From contig NZ_JBANCG010000017.1 of the NCBI RefSeq assembly GCF_037026715.1, forward strand, positions 1 to 34,533: 34,533 bases of DNA. The letters are read 5' to 3'. The notes under the pieces were generated by a model. It ran no database searches and was not told the origin of the DNA. It saw only the letters and a program-made list of their open reading frames with translations. The DNA comes from Breoghania sp037026715 (GTDB lineage Bacteria; Pseudomonadota; Alphaproteobacteria; Rhizobiales; Stappiaceae). The translations under genes and the position numbers were made by a program. Shown in pieces: positions 1 through 8,023 of the stretch (its first letter is position 1; the number at the start of each line of letters is the position of its first letter).

Positions 1-73
1 TATCAACCGTCCGAACTCTGCGGTGGTCGTACGGGCGGTGTTCTATTCTTGGGTGCGACGACCGTAGGCTGCT

Positions 74-2242
74 CTATTCGGCGACGGCACTTGCTTTGAG
101 GACGTCGGGGATCGTCTGAGGGGCGGTCGCCGCCATGCCGAGGAGCTGTGCCACCGGCACGGGGTTTTCCGGCTTCAGCTGGATTTCGATACGCTTCGGA
201 TCCTGCATGAAGCGATCGGCCGCCTTTGCCAGATCCTCTGCGAATGCCGTATTGGCGAGCGGGCCGAGGCTGTCCCGGATCTGCGCGATCGTCGCCGCAC
301 GGATTTCCTCCTCAGACACGTTGGCCTGCTTGGCCTGCATTTGGATCATGCGAGCGATCGCCGGGGCGTCTTCGATGACGATGGACCCACCCTTCACCGA
401 AAGCGTCGCGATCGCTTCCTGAGCACGGTTGGGGTTTTCGAAGACAAAGCGGGGTACGCCGCCCAGCGCAAGCTTCACGGTTGCGGTGCCACCGTTCTCC
501 AGCGCGATATGTGCCTGCTCCAGCTCCAGGTCCTGGGTTTCGCCGTTCCAGTGCAGACGCAGGTTTTGATCGACCTTGATGGTTTCAAACCCGAGCGCTG
601 ACAGGATAGCGCGCGACTTCGGGCTGTTAACGAAGGACACCGGAAAATTCAGCCCGGAAATCGTGCTGGAGATATCGGTCGGAATCGGCCCGACATATTT
701 GTCCAGCAGCAGGCGATAGTTGGCGAGCGAGAAGGTGCCGGGGCGTCCCGGTCCGGAAGCCAGCACGTCATCGACTTCCACGCGACCGATAGTCGGTATG
801 GCGTCCATGATCGCCTGAATGTCGCCGGTCTTGCGGGCGTTCTTGAGCGCGAAGAGAGCATCCCTTGTGGGGAAGGTCAGATCGGCAAGGAGAAGGCGGG
901 ACAGGCCGAACTGCGAAGCATTGGAGGGGTTCACCGCACCGGCGCCTTCCACGAGGAAGGTTCCGAGACCCTCATCATCCAGATCCGCGATCTCGAGGTT
1001 GTCGATCTGTCCGACACGCTCGCCCTTCACATCGACCTGGAGGCCGCTAAGCCGCGTGTTCGCGAGGCTATAGCCGCTGAGGAATTCGAAAAACGCCCGG
1101 AGGGTCTGTTCCTGATCGTCCTGTTCACCAGAGGCCAGCCGATCAGCCTCCACCAGAAAATTCGAGCCTTTTGCCGCAATGCCGGCTCCCTTGCTCGAAA
1201 TCTCGTCGATGGCGACGCTGACGTTCTCGTCAGGGATCACGAAGGAGATGCCACCAACCGACAACTCGCCGAGCACGATCTCGCCAACATCTTCCCCATA
1301 GAGCGTCGGGTCGATGGCGCGCAGGAACGGACGGATATCGAAATCCCGCATAGTCATGGTGTCGATGGACGTCAGTACAGTCTGCAACTGTCCGTTGTTG
1401 TCCGGGATTCGCTGCTCGGACTTGTAGGATTCGATCTCCTCGCTCGCCATTCGACCGCCCACGACACCGCGTGCGCTCAGGTTCTGGTAGGAGGCCTTGG
1501 CCACTCCGTTGTCGGGCAGGGTCTGCTCGACACTGAGTTGACGCACGGCAGCGGAATCTACCCGGATGCCGTTAAGATACATGGCGGCATATCTGACGCT
1601 GTCGCGGACGCGGTGCTCGGGAGATATTTCGGGCTGCTCGAAACGCGGCCACTCGGTGCCTGCTATTTCATAGCCATCGAACACTTCCTTGACGTGTACC
1701 GCGTTTTCCTTTGGCGGCTGGGCGTCCGCTTTGGCGACGTCATCCTTGTCGGCGTTCGGCTCGAGGGGCTGCTTTTCATCGGCCTTTCCCGAATCGTCCA
1801 CGGAGCCCCCGCGTTCGGCGGCGGGCGCATCGCCCGCGCTGGGAGCGTCGAGGCGTATTGTCTTTTGATCCGGCAGGGTTGCGTCAAACGAAATCGTCGT
1901 TCCGTCGGCAGCCGTTATGCGGTCGGCGGAGAAGGTCTTGTCGGTCTCCGCCAGTCCTTCGAAGGTCAGCTTTTTCGAGTTGAAATCGATCTGGCCGGAA
2001 AACTCCGCCTTCTCACCCAGCTTGAAGTGAAAAGGGTAGCGGACTTCAACGTTCTCGATGATCGTGGCGGTTCCGTCCTGGCGCAGATCGCCGTATTGCG
2101 CCACGCTGGCGCCCGCCGACAGCAGGTCCTTGAACCAGTCGGCGGCTATCTCGTCGCCCTGTCGGGCGGCAAGAGCCGGGCATGTGGTGATGAGCAGGCC
2201 GGCAAGTCCGAGCGCATGCAGACGGCTCGCTTTAAGACGCAT
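74..2242 (-). CDS. Exported protein of unknown function, large paralogue
   Basis: About 722 residues. The start at 2242 is chosen over an upstream in-frame ATG at 2332 because an AGGAG ribosome site precedes it and it begins directly with a signal peptide: basic MRLKASR, a hydrophobic stretch and a cleavage site near ALA-A. The mature protein has no recognised catalytic motif. It has an acidic, low-complexity stretch near residues 135-185, rich in D, K, E and P. Further on are repeated segments reading like beta-strand-rich domains, with phrases such as LSVGGISF and LEIADLDDEG. The last 30 residues contain PVPVAQLLG and APQTIPDVL, also present at the C-terminus of the gene directly upstream. 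The two are therefore tandem paralogues, probably periplasmic or surface-associated. Function unknown; the call as a real secreted protein is firm. Confidence 0.8.
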   Translation of the reverse strand: MRLKASRLHALGLAGLLITTCPALAARQGDEIAADWFKDLLSAGASVAQYGDLRQDGTATIIENVEVRYPFHFKLGEKAEFSGQIDFNSKKLTFEGLAETDKTFSADRITAADGTTISFDATLPDQKTIRLDAPSAGDAPAAERGGSVDDSGKADEKQPLEPNADKDDVAKADAQPPKENAVHVKEVFDGYEIAGTEWPRFEQPEISPEHRVRDSVRYAAMYLNGIRVDSAAVRQLSVEQTLPDNGVAKASYQNLSARGVVGGRMASEEIESYKSEQRIPDNNGQLQTVLTSIDTMTMRDFDIRPFLRAIDPTLYGEDVGEIVLGELSVGGISFVIPDENVSVAIDEISSKGAGIAAKGSNFLVEADRLASGEQDDQEQTLRAFFEFLSGYSLANTRLSGLQVDVKGERVGQIDNLEIADLDDEGLGTFLVEGAGAVNPSNASQFGLSRLLLADLTFPTRDALFALKNARKTGDIQAIMDAIPTIGRVEVDDVLASGPGRPGTFSLANYRLLLDKYVGPIPTDISSTISGLNFPVSFVNSPKSRAILSALGFETIKVDQNLRLHWNGETQDLELEQAHIALENGGTATVKLALGGVPRFVFENPNRAQEAIATLSVKGGSIVIEDAPAIARMIQMQAKQANVSEEEIRAATIAQIRDSLGPLANTAFAEDLAKAADRFMQDPKRIEIQLKPENPVPVAQLLGMAATAPQTIPDVLKASAVAE

Positions 2243-2297
2243 ATGTAAACTCCTGTGGCGGAACGTTTTCGTGTTCCTGTCCTTTTTTGGTGCAGAC

Positions 2298-3479
2298 CTA
2301 CTGATTGGCCGTGATCTCGACTGACAGGACATCCGGGATCGTCTGCGGCGCGATCATGGCAGTCCCCACGATCTGCGCGACGGGCACCGGCTGGGCGGGG
2401 TGAGCCGCAGCGGTGAGCGAACCGGGGTCCCTCAGGAAGGTCGTGACCGCCGTTTCCACCTTTTCCTGGAATGCCGGATTGCGAATGAGGCTCAGGATGC
2501 CGGGGAGGGAGGAGGAGAGCTGATCCACGAGACCGGCCCGATCGGTGTCGGCTTCCTTCGCCTGCTGATCGAGCACACGTTCGACAACGCTTTCGTTCTC
2601 AAAATGCAGGCGCAGGTCGGCGATGGACAGCTGCTGCAAGATCTCCATCGTCTTGCCGAAGTCGTCCTGCGCGCCTCCCAGCTTTTCGATCACCTCGGGC
2701 GTCACCCCCAGAACGGTGCCGGATACATGGAGTGCCCCCATGTCCTGACCCGAAATCTCGAAGTCATGAAGTTGCGCGCGTCCCTCGCTGGCTGACCATT
2801 CCGCATCGGCTTTCACGTCGATCTGCACGGAATCGTATCCAAGCGCCTTCATCCTTTCGCGGAAATCGTCATCCTTGACCGATTCCGGGTCGATCGCGAT
2901 CTTTTCCACGGTGAAGGAGGCCTTCAGCGAACCGTCGGTGCCGGTCGGATCGAAGGAGCTGGTTAAGCGCTCCACGGGCACTGCGGCTTCGTCCTCGGAC
3001 TGAATATTGATGCCGGTGATCTCCAGCCGCCTGTAAGCGGGCTCCTTGTTCAGGGCCTTGGCCGGGTCTTGGATTTCCTCGGGGGAGGGGATGCGCAGGT
3101 TGGTTACCGCGGCGGCTGCGAATTCCACCGTGTCTTCGTCCGATACGTACTTGACGTCGGTGGCCGCGAGCGCGGCGGCGCTGACGCTTCCGTCGGGTGC
3201 GACAGATGCGTCGGATAGAGCCAGGCTGCCCGCCGACATTCCGGCATTCTTGCCTTTGTCGGGGTAGTCTGCCGTCACACCGTGCAGAATGATCTGATTA
3301 CCGGAGACCGCCACGTCCTCCACGGCGGCGTTTTTCGCCCCGCCGGCTTCGATCGCGGCAAGAACGGCGTCTGCCACCGGATTGTTCGTCGCTTCAAAGG
3401 CGAAAGACGACTGCGGGAGGCAAAGCGCGGTGCCGAGGATCACGGCATATCCGGCACGGGGGAAGAAATGGGCACCCAT
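2298..3479 (-). CDS. Exported protein of unknown function, small paralogue
   Basis: About 393 residues. The start at 3479 is preferred to the ATG at 3512 because GGAG lies six bases upstream and the protein then opens with a signal peptide (MGAHFFPRAGYAVILG, cleavage near SFAF). It ends with PVPVAQIVG and APQTIPDVL, nearly identical to the end of the larger downstream neighbour, and the preceding helix-like segment ending in FLRDP also matches (FMQDP in the neighbour). It lies 55 bases upstream of the larger paralogue on the same strand, so the pair is probably co-transcribed. The similarity is confined mainly to the C-terminal third; the larger protein has extra N-terminal and central sequence. 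No enzyme motif was recognised. A role in the envelope is an inference from the signal peptide only. Confidence 0.8.
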   Translation of the reverse strand: MGAHFFPRAGYAVILGTALCLPQSSFAFEATNNPVADAVLAAIEAGGAKNAAVEDVAVSGNQIILHGVTADYPDKGKNAGMSAGSLALSDASVAPDGSVSAAALAATDVKYVSDEDTVEFAAAAVTNLRIPSPEEIQDPAKALNKEPAYRRLEITGINIQSEDEAAVPVERLTSSFDPTGTDGSLKASFTVEKIAIDPESVKDDDFRERMKALGYDSVQIDVKADAEWSASEGRAQLHDFEISGQDMGALHVSGTVLGVTPEVIEKLGGAQDDFGKTMEILQQLSIADLRLHFENESVVERVLDQQAKEADTDRAGLVDQLSSSLPGILSLIRNPAFQEKVETAVTTFLRDPGSLTAAAHPAQPVPVAQIVGTAMIAPQTIPDVLSVEITANQ

Positions 3480-3605
3480 TCTGGTCTCCAGGCTGATGTT
3501 CGGTGCGTCCAAGCGCCTTCGCTATCGGCGACGCCGGGACGTGAAAGCCGGCTCTGTGCGGTCAAAGGGCGGCAAAGGTTGGGCACCGAGCCGCCGCATC
3601 CGCTT

Positions 3606-4514
3606 TTACACAACTTCCGCAGGAGCTGCTTCCGGGAAGGTTTCCATCGCCACATGAACATCCTCCAGACCCGGAAGGCTGGCCTCGTTGCCCAGATGCT
3701 GAATCGCGTGGGCGGAGGCTGCGCGTGAGAAACGGAAATGCTCTGCCCAGCTTGCGCCGGGCTTGCTCAGATAGGAATAGATATAGGCGCCGTGGAATAC
3801 GTCTCCGGCGCCATTGGTATCGACGATCTTGTCTGAAGGAACCGCAAGGGAAGGCATTTCCTGCAATGTTCCGGTTTCATCGTACCAGACCAGGCCGCGC
3901 TCGCCCATCGTGATGCCGCCTACACGGCAGCCGCGCGCCTTCAGGTAGTCCAGCGTCTGGCGTGCATCCAGATTCATCTGCTCGCAGAATCGTTCCGAGA
4001 CGATGGCCACGTCGATGAAGCGCAGTAATTCGTCGGTGTTCTCCCGGACCGCCCCGCCGTCGAGCGAAGTCAGAATGCCCGCCTGGCGGCATGTGCGCGC
4101 ATAATGGAGCGCCGCGTCTGCGAGATGGCCGTCCAGATGAAGGGCGCGACAGCCGTCGAGGTTAAGCTGGGGGAAGGGGTGAAGGAAATGATCGTCCCGG
4201 CAGCGCACGATGGCGCGCTTGGAGCCCTTCGGCATGATGAAGGACAACGACGACTCGCGGACCTTCCGGCCGTGGATCTCGATTCCGTACTTGGTCGCCA
4301 TGTCGTTGAACATGTGAGCGAGCCAGTCGTTGGCCTGCGAGCAGATCAGGTCGGGCTTGTAGCCGAGCTTGGCGCAGCAGAAAGCGGCGGTGACTGCATT
4401 TCCGCCGAAACTCACGGCGTATTCGTCGGCGATCGTCTTCTCGTCACCCGTCGGCAAGCGATCGGTGATGAAGGTGATGTCGATGTAGGCTTGGCCAATG
4501 AACAGGGCTTCCAT
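3606..4514 (-). CDS. PfkB-family (ribokinase-like) sugar kinase
   Basis: 302 residues, the usual length for the family. The N-terminal glycine pair motif GGNAVTAA is at residues 37-44. The C-terminal PfkB signature TNGAGDVFHGAY is around 233-244, with the expected catalytic aspartate at D238 and the anion hole formed by NGAG. The enzyme should phosphorylate a sugar or a related alcohol with ATP in the cytoplasm. The substrate cannot be read from sequence; ribokinase, fructokinase and 2-keto-3-deoxygluconate kinase relatives all share these motifs. No transporter or catabolic partner lies beside it. The exported-protein pair follows on the same strand after about 125 bases, and the phosphodiesterase gene is divergent. 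Start chosen at the ATG at 4514, directly before MEALFIGQAY, the typical first strand. Confidence 0.88.
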   Translation of the reverse strand: MEALFIGQAYIDITFITDRLPTGDEKTIADEYAVSFGGNAVTAAFCCAKLGYKPDLICSQANDWLAHMFNDMATKYGIEIHGRKVRESSLSFIMPKGSKRAIVRCRDDHFLHPFPQLNLDGCRALHLDGHLADAALHYARTCRQAGILTSLDGGAVRENTDELLRFIDVAIVSERFCEQMNLDARQTLDYLKARGCRVGGITMGERGLVWYDETGTLQEMPSLAVPSDKIVDTNGAGDVFHGAYIYSYLSKPGASWAEHFRFSRAASAHAIQHLGNEASLPGLEDVHVAMETFPEAAPAEVV

Positions 4515-4686
4515 GCATCCTCTCTGTCAGGCAGGCGCGGGGCTCGATTGGAAGGGGCGAGAGTCTTCGCACACTCGTTGCCGGGCGCAACCCATATCCG
4601 CAAAAATTCGCGCGATTCAGTCAGTGTTTACGATCTTTCTGCATTGTTAACGGATCGCTCACCCTACGCGCTCCGGATCCGCAAGC
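4515..4686. other. Divergent intergenic region
   Basis: This 172-base gap separates the leftward kinase gene from the rightward phosphodiesterase gene, so it should hold both promoters. An AT-richer stretch lies near 4620-4650. No clear operator or matched -35/-10 pair was identified. Confidence 0.4.
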
Positions 4687-6346
4687 TTGTCCCGACGGTA
4701 TAAAACATTTTTCAGGGCGCTTTTTGTCGCAGTCTTGCTTGCGGTCGTGCCGTTGGCTGTGGCGAAGTTCAGCCTCGACCATTATGCCGTTTCGCGCGCG
4801 CATACGGAATTGCGCGCCGCCGCGGAGCGCTATGTCAACCGGGCCGAGGAAGCGCTGTCGGATGGCGTGACGGCGTTACAGACGCTCGTCGGCGACGGGC
4901 ACATCACATGTCTGCCGCGCGACCATCTGGCTTACGGCAAGGTGATGCGCGAGCATTCCTTCGTGCAGGCAATCGATCTCGTCGATGCCAACGGCGTTCC
5001 GATGTGCTCCACGCCCCTGCGCGAGCGCTCCGGCGAGGCAATCATGCCGGCCTACCGCTCCGATTCCGCAATGGTGGGGCTCGGTCTCCTAGACAAGTCG
5101 TTCGAAGGTGTTCATCTGGCGGCCGTGAGCTGGCATGTGGGCAACGGCGTGCGTCTCATCGCGGAGATCTCTGCACCGGCGGTCTCGGTGGATGCCGGTC
5201 CGGAGTATTTGCGCGCTTATCGTCGTGTTGAGTTGAGGCTGGCGCAGGACGTGCGGTGGCTGACGATCGGCGGCGAGGGGGGGGCAGGAAAGCGGCGCGG
5301 CCGGCGATGGCGGAAGCGAGATGGTCGAATATGTCCGTTCGACTCGATATCCGCTGCAGGCGACCATTGTTGCTCCGAAAGCTGCAGCCTACGGGCTCGT
5401 CTCCGATCTCAAGGTATTGACCGCGGTGGCGACCGGCGCGTTCACGGTTCTTTTCATTGTGATCGCACTCTGGGTCTCCTGGCGTCCGGAGCAGGATGCG
5501 GATGATGAATTCGTTGCCGCGATCCGAAAGGGAGAGTTCATCCCCTATTATCAGCCAGTGATGGACATCGAGACAGGCGGCTTGCGGGGATGCGAGGTGC
5601 TGATCCGCTGGAGGCGGTCCGATGGCACGATCGTTTCCCCTGGCCAGTTCATGCAGTATGCGGAAACGTCCGGGCATATTTTCGAGATGACGCGACAGAT
5701 CATGCGTCAGACGATCTTTGATGTTGGGCATCTTTATGCGGCGAATCCCGACCTGAAGCTTTCCGTCAACCTTTTTGCGGGCCACTTCGAGGATCGGCGG
5801 ATTATCGAGGATCTCATTGAGATCTATGGAAATTCCAGCATTTCCTACAGCCAGATCGTCATGGAGGTCACCGAGCGTCAGCCGCTGCGTGATATGAACG
5901 TCGCACGCAAGATCATCTCCGAGATGCAGTCGCTCGGAATCCGGGTTGCGCTTGACGACGCGGGCACCGGGCATGGCGGGCTTGCCTACCTCCAGAAGCT
6001 CGGCATCGACATCATCAAGATCGACAAGATGTTCGTCGACGCTCTCGGCTCGGATGCCAGCTCCACATCCATCGTCGATATGCTCGTGGAACTCGCGGGC
6101 AATCTCGGCATGGGGATCATCGCGGAAGGCGTCGAGACGATGGAGCAAATTGCGCGGCTGCGCGAGCTCGGGGTTACGTCGGCCCAGGGCTACATCTTCG
6201 CACCTCCGTTGCCGGGTCATCTCTATGTTCAGCTTGCGGAGGCGCTCACTTCCGGCAACGCGTTCGAGACGAACGATGAGCGGGAACTCGATGAAGCTAT
6301 GGAGAGCGACGAGGCTATGGAGTTCGACGAAGCGGCAAGCCGATGA
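4687..6346 (+). pseudogene. CSS-motif/EAL c-di-GMP phosphodiesterase, frameshifted at poly-G
   Basis: Two overlapping frames together encode one membrane phosphodiesterase of about 552 residues. The first frame (from a TTG start at 4687; no ATG follows the in-frame stop at 4648) gives a transmembrane helix (FFRALFVAVLLAVVPL) and a periplasmic CSS-type sensor domain with the cysteines of TCLPRD and PMCST. The second frame gives MVEYVRSTRYPLQ, a second helix (VATGAFTVLFIVIALWV) and a full EAL domain. Its motifs are EVLIRW (variant of EALxRW), SVNLF, EVTER, LDDAGTG, IKIDK and AEGVE, so the metal- and substrate-binding residues look intact. The switch falls at eight G (5277-5284). Removing one G joins the frames cleanly as EGGQESGAAG. 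It may be a phase-variable gene, a fresh mutation or a homopolymer sequencing error. In family members the sensor domain is redox-controlled through the cysteines. Confidence 0.85.
5277..5284 (+). repeat. Eight-G homopolymer at the frameshift
   Basis: A run of exactly eight G interrupts the phosphodiesterase frame. Seven G would restore a continuous frame from sensor domain to EAL domain. Such tracts are slippage-prone in replication and also error-prone in sequencing. Confidence 0.9.
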
Positions 6347-6736
6347 AGCCGAGGGCACCGTCCGCATGGAATTGGTAAAAATACCCATCGGATCGTCGCG
6401 TCGCTATGAATGGCCGAAGCGTTATCGCAGCGTTGTCCGGCGGCTTGGCACTGCCAGGTGGGGCCGCAATGACATGCCGCAGTGACGAGTTCATGTTCCG
6501 CGATTGCTGGCGAGCGTCTCGCGTGTGCTTTTGGCGGTCGCTTGCGGGAATCGGTACTGCACCGCAGTTTGGTGCTTAGGGGTTTACTGGTCGATTTGAA
6601 GACGCTATCGAGTGATCGCTTGGCCGCAACCCTGTCGCGCGCCTTGGGGGATGGCACCCCGGATCGGACATCTCGAGCGGCGCTCCGTCGTCGTTGTCGG
6701 AATATGTAAAGTTGTCTTGGACAAAAGGCGCCTCGA
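6347..6736. other. Intergenic region with no convincing gene
   Basis: About 390 bases between the phosphodiesterase and the HutP-like gene. Frames open here on either strand, but they resemble nothing recognisable, and the longest minus-strand one runs antisense through the HutP-like gene. It presumably holds the promoter of the HutP-like gene; no firm promoter was recognised. Confidence 0.4.
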
Positions 6737-7153
6737 ATGGACATCAATCCCGACCGCCTGGGTAAGGTGGCGATCATCGCGGCGATCAGTTCGCGCGAGG
6801 AAGAAGAGACCTTCAAGCAATACGTGGCCGCCAATACCCGCCTCAAAATGGGCATTACGTTCGTCAGCGGCGTGCGGACCGACGTGACGAAAACATTCGT
6901 CAAGTCGTTGGTGGCCTGCGCCCTGCAGAGCCATATCATCCACCATCACCACAACGAGATTCATGCCGTCATCCATGCCGGGCTTGAATGTCTGAAGGGC
7001 GTGAGCTCGGATGTGGCGGCTGAGTCGAGTCTCAAGCTGAAGGTTGCGATCGTCTCCGACGGCAGGTGGCTGGTCATTGCCGCCCATGGTGAATCTGCCT
7101 TCCACCCCGAAACGAACCATGAGCGCATGGGTTTCGGCGTGATGCACCTGTAG
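6737..7153 (+). CDS. HutP-family RNA-binding regulator-like protein
   Basis: 138 residues. The second half resembles Bacillus HutP, the histidine- and magnesium-dependent RNA antiterminator: HAVIHAGLECLKGV at 76-89 aligns with HutP HALYHATMEALHGV, and HERMGFGVMHL at the C-terminus aligns with HETFGVGINHI. The histidines that bind metal in HutP correspond to H76, H80 and H128, and E84 is also kept. A histidine cluster (H66, H69-H72) precedes them. The segment following helix two, involved in ligand contacts in HutP, is different and shorter (KVAIVSDGRWLV). That suggests another ligand, possibly malonate or a related acid, which is inference. It lies just before the malonate decarboxylase genes, separated by an 870-base structured leader, where madY and madZ sit in Malonomonas. 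The ATG at 6737 has only a weak ribosome site. Family assignment is by recalled similarity, not by a search. Confidence 0.72.
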   Translation: MDINPDRLGKVAIIAAISSREEEETFKQYVAANTRLKMGITFVSGVRTDVTKTFVKSLVACALQSHIIHHHHNEIHAVIHAGLECLKGVSSDVAAESSLKLKVAIVSDGRWLVIAAHGESAFHPETNHERMGFGVMHL

Positions 7154-7512
7154 GAGACGGCTCCTTTCGGGCTTGATCCGCCGGTTCTGATCCGGCAGGC
7201 GGTGCACGGTTGTGAGCCTTCGGCGCCGGCCTGTAATTTTCCTGTCGCCGTAACCTTTCTTGACGGGCCGCAACGCTCTCGGGCTTGTTTCGCGCACATT
7301 GTAACCAGGGCGATCTTCGAAGTGGTTTCGGAGGTCGCCCTTGTCATATGTACGGAAGGGTGCAAGCTTTGCGAAAAAAATAGGCAGGCTTTGATTGTAG
7401 GCGACATCTTCCGTAAGGGACGAATAGGCCCGGAAAAAGCCCGTTTCTGAGGACTCGGGGTGTCGGAAAAAATATCTAACAATATGAAATATATGGAGAA
7501 AAATAGTTTTTC

Positions 7513-7535
7513 TGGCACTAATCACAATTATGCCA
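7513..7535. promoter_or_regulatory. Interrupted palindrome TGGCA-N13-TGCCA
   Basis: Perfect five-base arms separated by 13 bases in the AT-rich, promoter-like part of the leader. The size fits a dimeric transcription factor site of the LysR or GntR kind, but no such regulator gene is in the window. Confidence 0.35.
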
Positions 7536-7595
7536 CTTTGCCGCAACCCTTCTTTCAAGCTGCCTCTGGACTTTGCAGCCGCTTGGTGAGATATA

Positions 7596-7607
7596 CGACT
7601 TAAGTCG
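7596..7607. promoter_or_regulatory. Perfect 12-base palindrome CGACTTAAGTCG
   Basis: A perfect, uninterrupted palindrome about 60 bases downstream of the AT-rich stretch. It may be a DNA operator or a short RNA element; the sequence does not decide. Confidence 0.35.
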
Positions 7608-7667
7608 AGGCGGAACCCACGGGACACTCCCAAGGCAAACCTCGGCGGGCCTTCGGGTCGTGTGAAA

Positions 7668-7684
7668 ATTCGCAGTATGCGAAT
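7668..7684. promoter_or_regulatory. Palindrome ATTCGCA-GTA-TGCGAAT
   Basis: Seven-base perfect arms around a three-base centre, just upstream of the first stem-loop module. Either an operator or a small hairpin. It does not match the MdcY operator sequence as I recall it. Confidence 0.4.
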
Positions 7685-7690
7685 GTTCGT

Positions 7691-7726
7691 CCTGCTCCCT
7701 CGGGAGCGTGTGATACAGTGATCAGG
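7691..7726 (+). promoter_or_regulatory. Leader RNA module A (stem-loop with GTGTGAT segment)
   Basis: Outer stem CCTG (7691-7694) with CAGG (7723-7726). Inner stem-loop CTCC (7695-7698), loop CTCG, GGAG. The 3' side is the linker GTGTGATACAGTGAT (7708-7722). The same design recurs 88 bases downstream with different stem bases but the same GTGTGAT-N3-GTGATCAG segment. Confidence 0.55.
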
Positions 7727-7776
7727 GGTAACGCTTGGGCCCGCGCACGCGGCGCACTTTAACCGTTGCCTATCTC

Positions 7777-7815
7777 CTCTGCCCCTCCCTGGGGTGTGTG
7801 ATCTCGTGATCAGAG
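7777..7815 (+). promoter_or_regulatory. Leader RNA module B (stem-loop with GTGTGAT segment)
   Basis: Outer stem CTCTG (7777-7781) with CAGAG (7811-7815). Inner stem CCCC (7782-7785), loop TCCCT, GGGG (7791-7794). The 3' linker GTGTGATCTCGTGAT (7796-7810) precedes the closing strand. Stem bases differ from module A in a compensatory way. Confidence 0.55.
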
Positions 7816-7825
7816 CAGTGTGATT

Positions 7826-7844
7826 GCGCCCTTTCGAGGGTCGC
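7826..7844 (+). promoter_or_regulatory. UUCG-capped GC hairpin in the leader
   Basis: GCGCCCT pairs with AGGG-T-CGC around a TTCG tetraloop, with one bulged T. Stable, but not followed by a U run, so a classical terminator is unlikely. Confidence 0.45.
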
Positions 7845-7960
7845 GAGCCTTCGTCTGCTCCAACTCCTTCTATGCCAGTGACTCAGTGTTCTCCGTGACG
7901 GCGGACATCTGGTTTCCACGGTCTGCGTGGCCCCTCGGGGCGCATGGGGATCGCTGAAAA

Positions 7961-7982
7961 CAGAGCGAGTACGAGCTTATGC
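7961..7982 (+). repeat. Direct repeat copy 1 near the madG start
   Basis: This 22-base unit, CGAGTACGAG with flanks and ending in TTATGC, recurs at 8027-8048 with 20 of 22 identities, exactly 66 bases downstream and therefore in the same frame. Each copy holds an ATG (7979 and 8045) preceded at short distance by GAG. The pair may be a duplicated translation-start region or a binding site. Confidence 0.6.
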
Positions 7983-8023
7983 GAGCTTGTGGGGTCGTCT
8001 CCAGTTGCTGTAGCGGTCCGACA

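Larger units (their letters stand above)
7154..8023 (+). promoter_or_regulatory. Long structured leader of the malonate operon
   Basis: No plausible gene fills these 870 bases. In order it contains an AT-rich stretch near 7465-7535 that is the best place for a promoter, an interrupted palindrome (7513-7535), a perfect 12-base palindrome (7596-7607), a 7+7 palindrome (7668-7684), two tandem stem-loops of the same design (7691-7726 and 7777-7815), a UUCG-capped hairpin (7826-7844), further short GC hairpins (7916-7940), and the first copy of a 22-base repeat at the madG start (7961-7982). Density of structure on the plus strand suggests an RNA leader with attenuation or antitermination, fitting the HutP-like gene just upstream. 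No textbook terminator with a long U run was found. Confidence 0.55.

Noticed and set aside
1..73. Possible terminator after the first gene (GGTCGT / ACGACC)
   Set aside because: Only six pairs with a long loop and no U run on the minus strand; too weak to report as a terminator.
5156..6388. 410-codon minus-strand frame opposite the EAL domain
   Set aside because: Antisense of the conserved phosphodiesterase; no independent evidence of coding.
7505..7550. Sigma-54 type promoter at the TGGCAC near 7513
   Set aside because: No TTGC at the required distance downstream of TGGCAC.
6605..7633. 342-codon minus-strand frame over the HutP-like gene and leader
   Set aside because: No recognisable family; antisense to a gene with clear HutP-like motifs, and arginine/histidine-rich as expected from a shadow frame.
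7700..7820. NAG-N4-NAG spacing like the Bacillus HutP target
   Set aside because: One CAG-TGAT-CAG occurs in module A, but the matching spacing is not kept in module B, so I do not claim a HutP-type site.
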